Of a stretch of 64,000 bases of DNA, positions 62,708-64,000 are shown in pieces (positions within the stretch are counted from its first letter, which is position 1; the number at the start of each line of letters is the position of its first letter). A program made the translations under genes and the position numbers. The notes below the pieces were generated by a model that saw nothing but the letters and a program-made list of their open reading frames with translations, had not been told where the DNA came from and did not search any database. Source of the stretch: Gracilariopsis chorda (taxonomy: Eukaryota; Rhodophyta; Florideophyceae; Gracilariales; Gracilariaceae); contig NBIV01000058.1 of the NCBI GenBank assembly GCA_003194525.1, positions 248,001 through 312,000 on the forward strand. The letters are read 5' to 3'.

Positions 62708-63145
62708 ATGTTACATGACCGTTTTACTTACCATTTTTCAGCGGTCGTATGCACCAACGGCATTGCAAGCTATACCGAACCATGGTCATACACACCAATG
62801 AATTTGCACGGTACAGTAAAGCGTGCTATGCCTTTGCACTGTAGACGTATACAAGGATTACTATCCCAACGAATTTCACCCCTGTACAGAAGAAGAGCAG
62901 CATGTGAGAGGAAGACTCTAACTATCTTCGTTTACAATGTGAGCTTGCGAACTTTGCTCTTCTGTACGCTGTGTACTGTAAGGATGATTAACAGCTGGAC
63001 GTTTCTCCTGAGGTTGGTGGGGAGTGCGAAGGTGGTGTGCTATTTTTTGATTGTGGTATATTGTCTGCATGCGTGTTTATGTGTATTATTTGCCGTTTCA
63101 CTTGTAAAGTTTGATAGAAGGTGGTTCATGCGTTGTCTGATGTGA
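62708..63145 (+). CDS. Hypothetical membrane-like protein, doubtful
   Basis: An open frame of 145 codons whose last third is hydrophobic (VVCYFLIVVYCLHACLCVLFAVSLV), suggesting one or two membrane segments, and whose first part is unremarkable. No family or promoter is recognised. It could be real or a chance frame. Confidence 0.25.
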   Translation: MLHDRFTYHFSAVVCTNGIASYTEPWSYTPMNLHGTVKRAMPLHCRRIQGLLSQRISPLYRRRAACERKTLTIFVYNVSLRTLLFCTLCTVRMINSWTFLLRLVGSAKVVCYFLIVVYCLHACLCVLFAVSLVKFDRRWFMRCLM

Positions 63146-64000
63146 TGCAATGTGGTATCAACGTAGCTGGGGATGCTTTTCCGGTCTTTAAGAAAGTGAG
63201 CGAATGAAAATTTGCTGGCTGCGCATATAACGATGAGAATATGATTGTTTCTTCGAGTACACATTGGCTTGATGGGTCCATACGTTTCTGAGCTGACATA
63301 TGCGCCAATGCTGTAGTTGTGAGTGGTACGCTTATGGGGTGCGGGATGTAGTTGGGCGTCATGGCATGCTGTACAGGTGAGACGGGGGCTGGTTGGTACT
63401 GATACCGGCATTGTGGCGATGAGTTTGTGTTTGGCTGTGAGTGCCAGTTTGGCTGGATGTGCATGGTTGAGTTTGAGGTGCCATTGTTTGTGTTTGGAGT
63501 TGAATGTTGGATCTGCGGTGTCTTGGAACGGGGTTTGTGAAGTGTACTGAGATGGACTGGCTGATTTGGATGGGTTGGATGGACGTAACAGGAGGGGTTG
63601 AGGGGGAATTGGAGGTGCTTGGAGATGAAGTTGGGGGCTGGGAAGCTGGGTTGTATTTGTTGTGATCTCTAGGATTACGCGGATTTCATCGTGCTGTATA
63701 TGTCTACGTGTGGGTCACTGTATTGCCCTTGAGTTAATATTGGTTTTACTTCTATTTGGCTGTGGCAATGACCTTTTCTGGTAGCTTTCTGGTGTCGAAG
63801 ATTTGGGAAAGGTTACTGGTAAAGATTACGAGTCCGTATCGTGAAGCTAGGTTTAGGACGGAGAGGAGATTGTGGTAGAGGTGTTTATTCGCAACGGCGT
63901 ATGTGCGAATGCTGCGCTTATTGTTGTGCGGTTTTATTGTCAGCAGTCCATGGTGTGTGCACGGGTCTTTTGTTCGGTGGCCCTATGCGTTAGTGTATGT
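63146..64000. other. G/T-rich non-coding stretch
   Basis: The plus strand is strongly G and T rich, especially 63,540-63,660 (GGATGGGTTGGATGG, GGAGGGGTTGAGGGGG). Such strand asymmetry can form G-quadruplexes. Open frames here are composition effects. No gene is supported up to the window end. Confidence 0.4.

Overview
The window is nuclear DNA of a eukaryote. There are no bacterial operons or ribosome binding sites. It holds a chromovirus retrotransposon, CACTA-like and PIF/Harbinger transposases, bromodomain and Ulp1-type protease relics, and long genes without visible introns. The intron-poor genes, the transposon mix and a ketopantoate-reductase-like protein of a type known from plants and algae suggest an alga, most plausibly a red alga. 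That is inference; a fungus is the main alternative because several families here also occur in fungi.

The left part (1-36.9 kb) is a transposon graveyard. A nearly full-length Ty3/gypsy chromovirus (609-12118, minus strand, target duplication TAATC, LTRs about 98% alike by eye) sits inside an older diverged repeat. Then follow a serine/glycine-coding tandem repeat, a decayed CACTA-like transposase (17.7-20.2 kb), a scrap of gypsy reverse transcriptase, a PIF/Harbinger transposase with a visible catalytic core (22.1-22.9 kb), two bromodomain relics in opposite orientation (24.5-26.2 kb), a frameshifted spermidine-synthase-like gene (26.2-27.35 kb), a decayed transposon-type ORF (27.65-28.85 kb) and a decayed Ulp1-like protease gene that keeps a TATA box (29.9-33.3 kb).

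The right part (36.9-64 kb) is different: few transposons, long ORFs, degenerate telomere-like GGGGTTTT/TTTAGGG sequence at 37.5-39.2 kb, and a family of long hairpin repeats. On the minus strand lie a FANCJ/BRIP1-like helicase (39.4-41.9 kb), a zinc-finger/tyrosine-recombinase/RecQ-like gene (42.8-47.2 kb) and a beta-class DNA-methyltransferase/SET fusion (47.4-50.5 kb). On the plus strand lie a ParB-like gene (52.8-55.3 kb) and a 2-oxoglutarate oxygenase (55.4-56.8 kb). The two gene sets diverge from a higher-order array of nine long hairpins at 50.69-52.51 kb. A ketopantoate-reductase-like gene and an inverted pair of membrane-protein paralogues follow.

The most interesting proposal is that 38-57 kb is a large mobile or subtelomeric element. 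It would carry a tyrosine recombinase and helicases together with DNA- and chromatin-modifying enzymes, organised around the hairpin array. Several of its genes have frame breaks in homopolymers or in-frame stops explainable by C-to-T change, so it is either recently inactivated or imperfectly sequenced.
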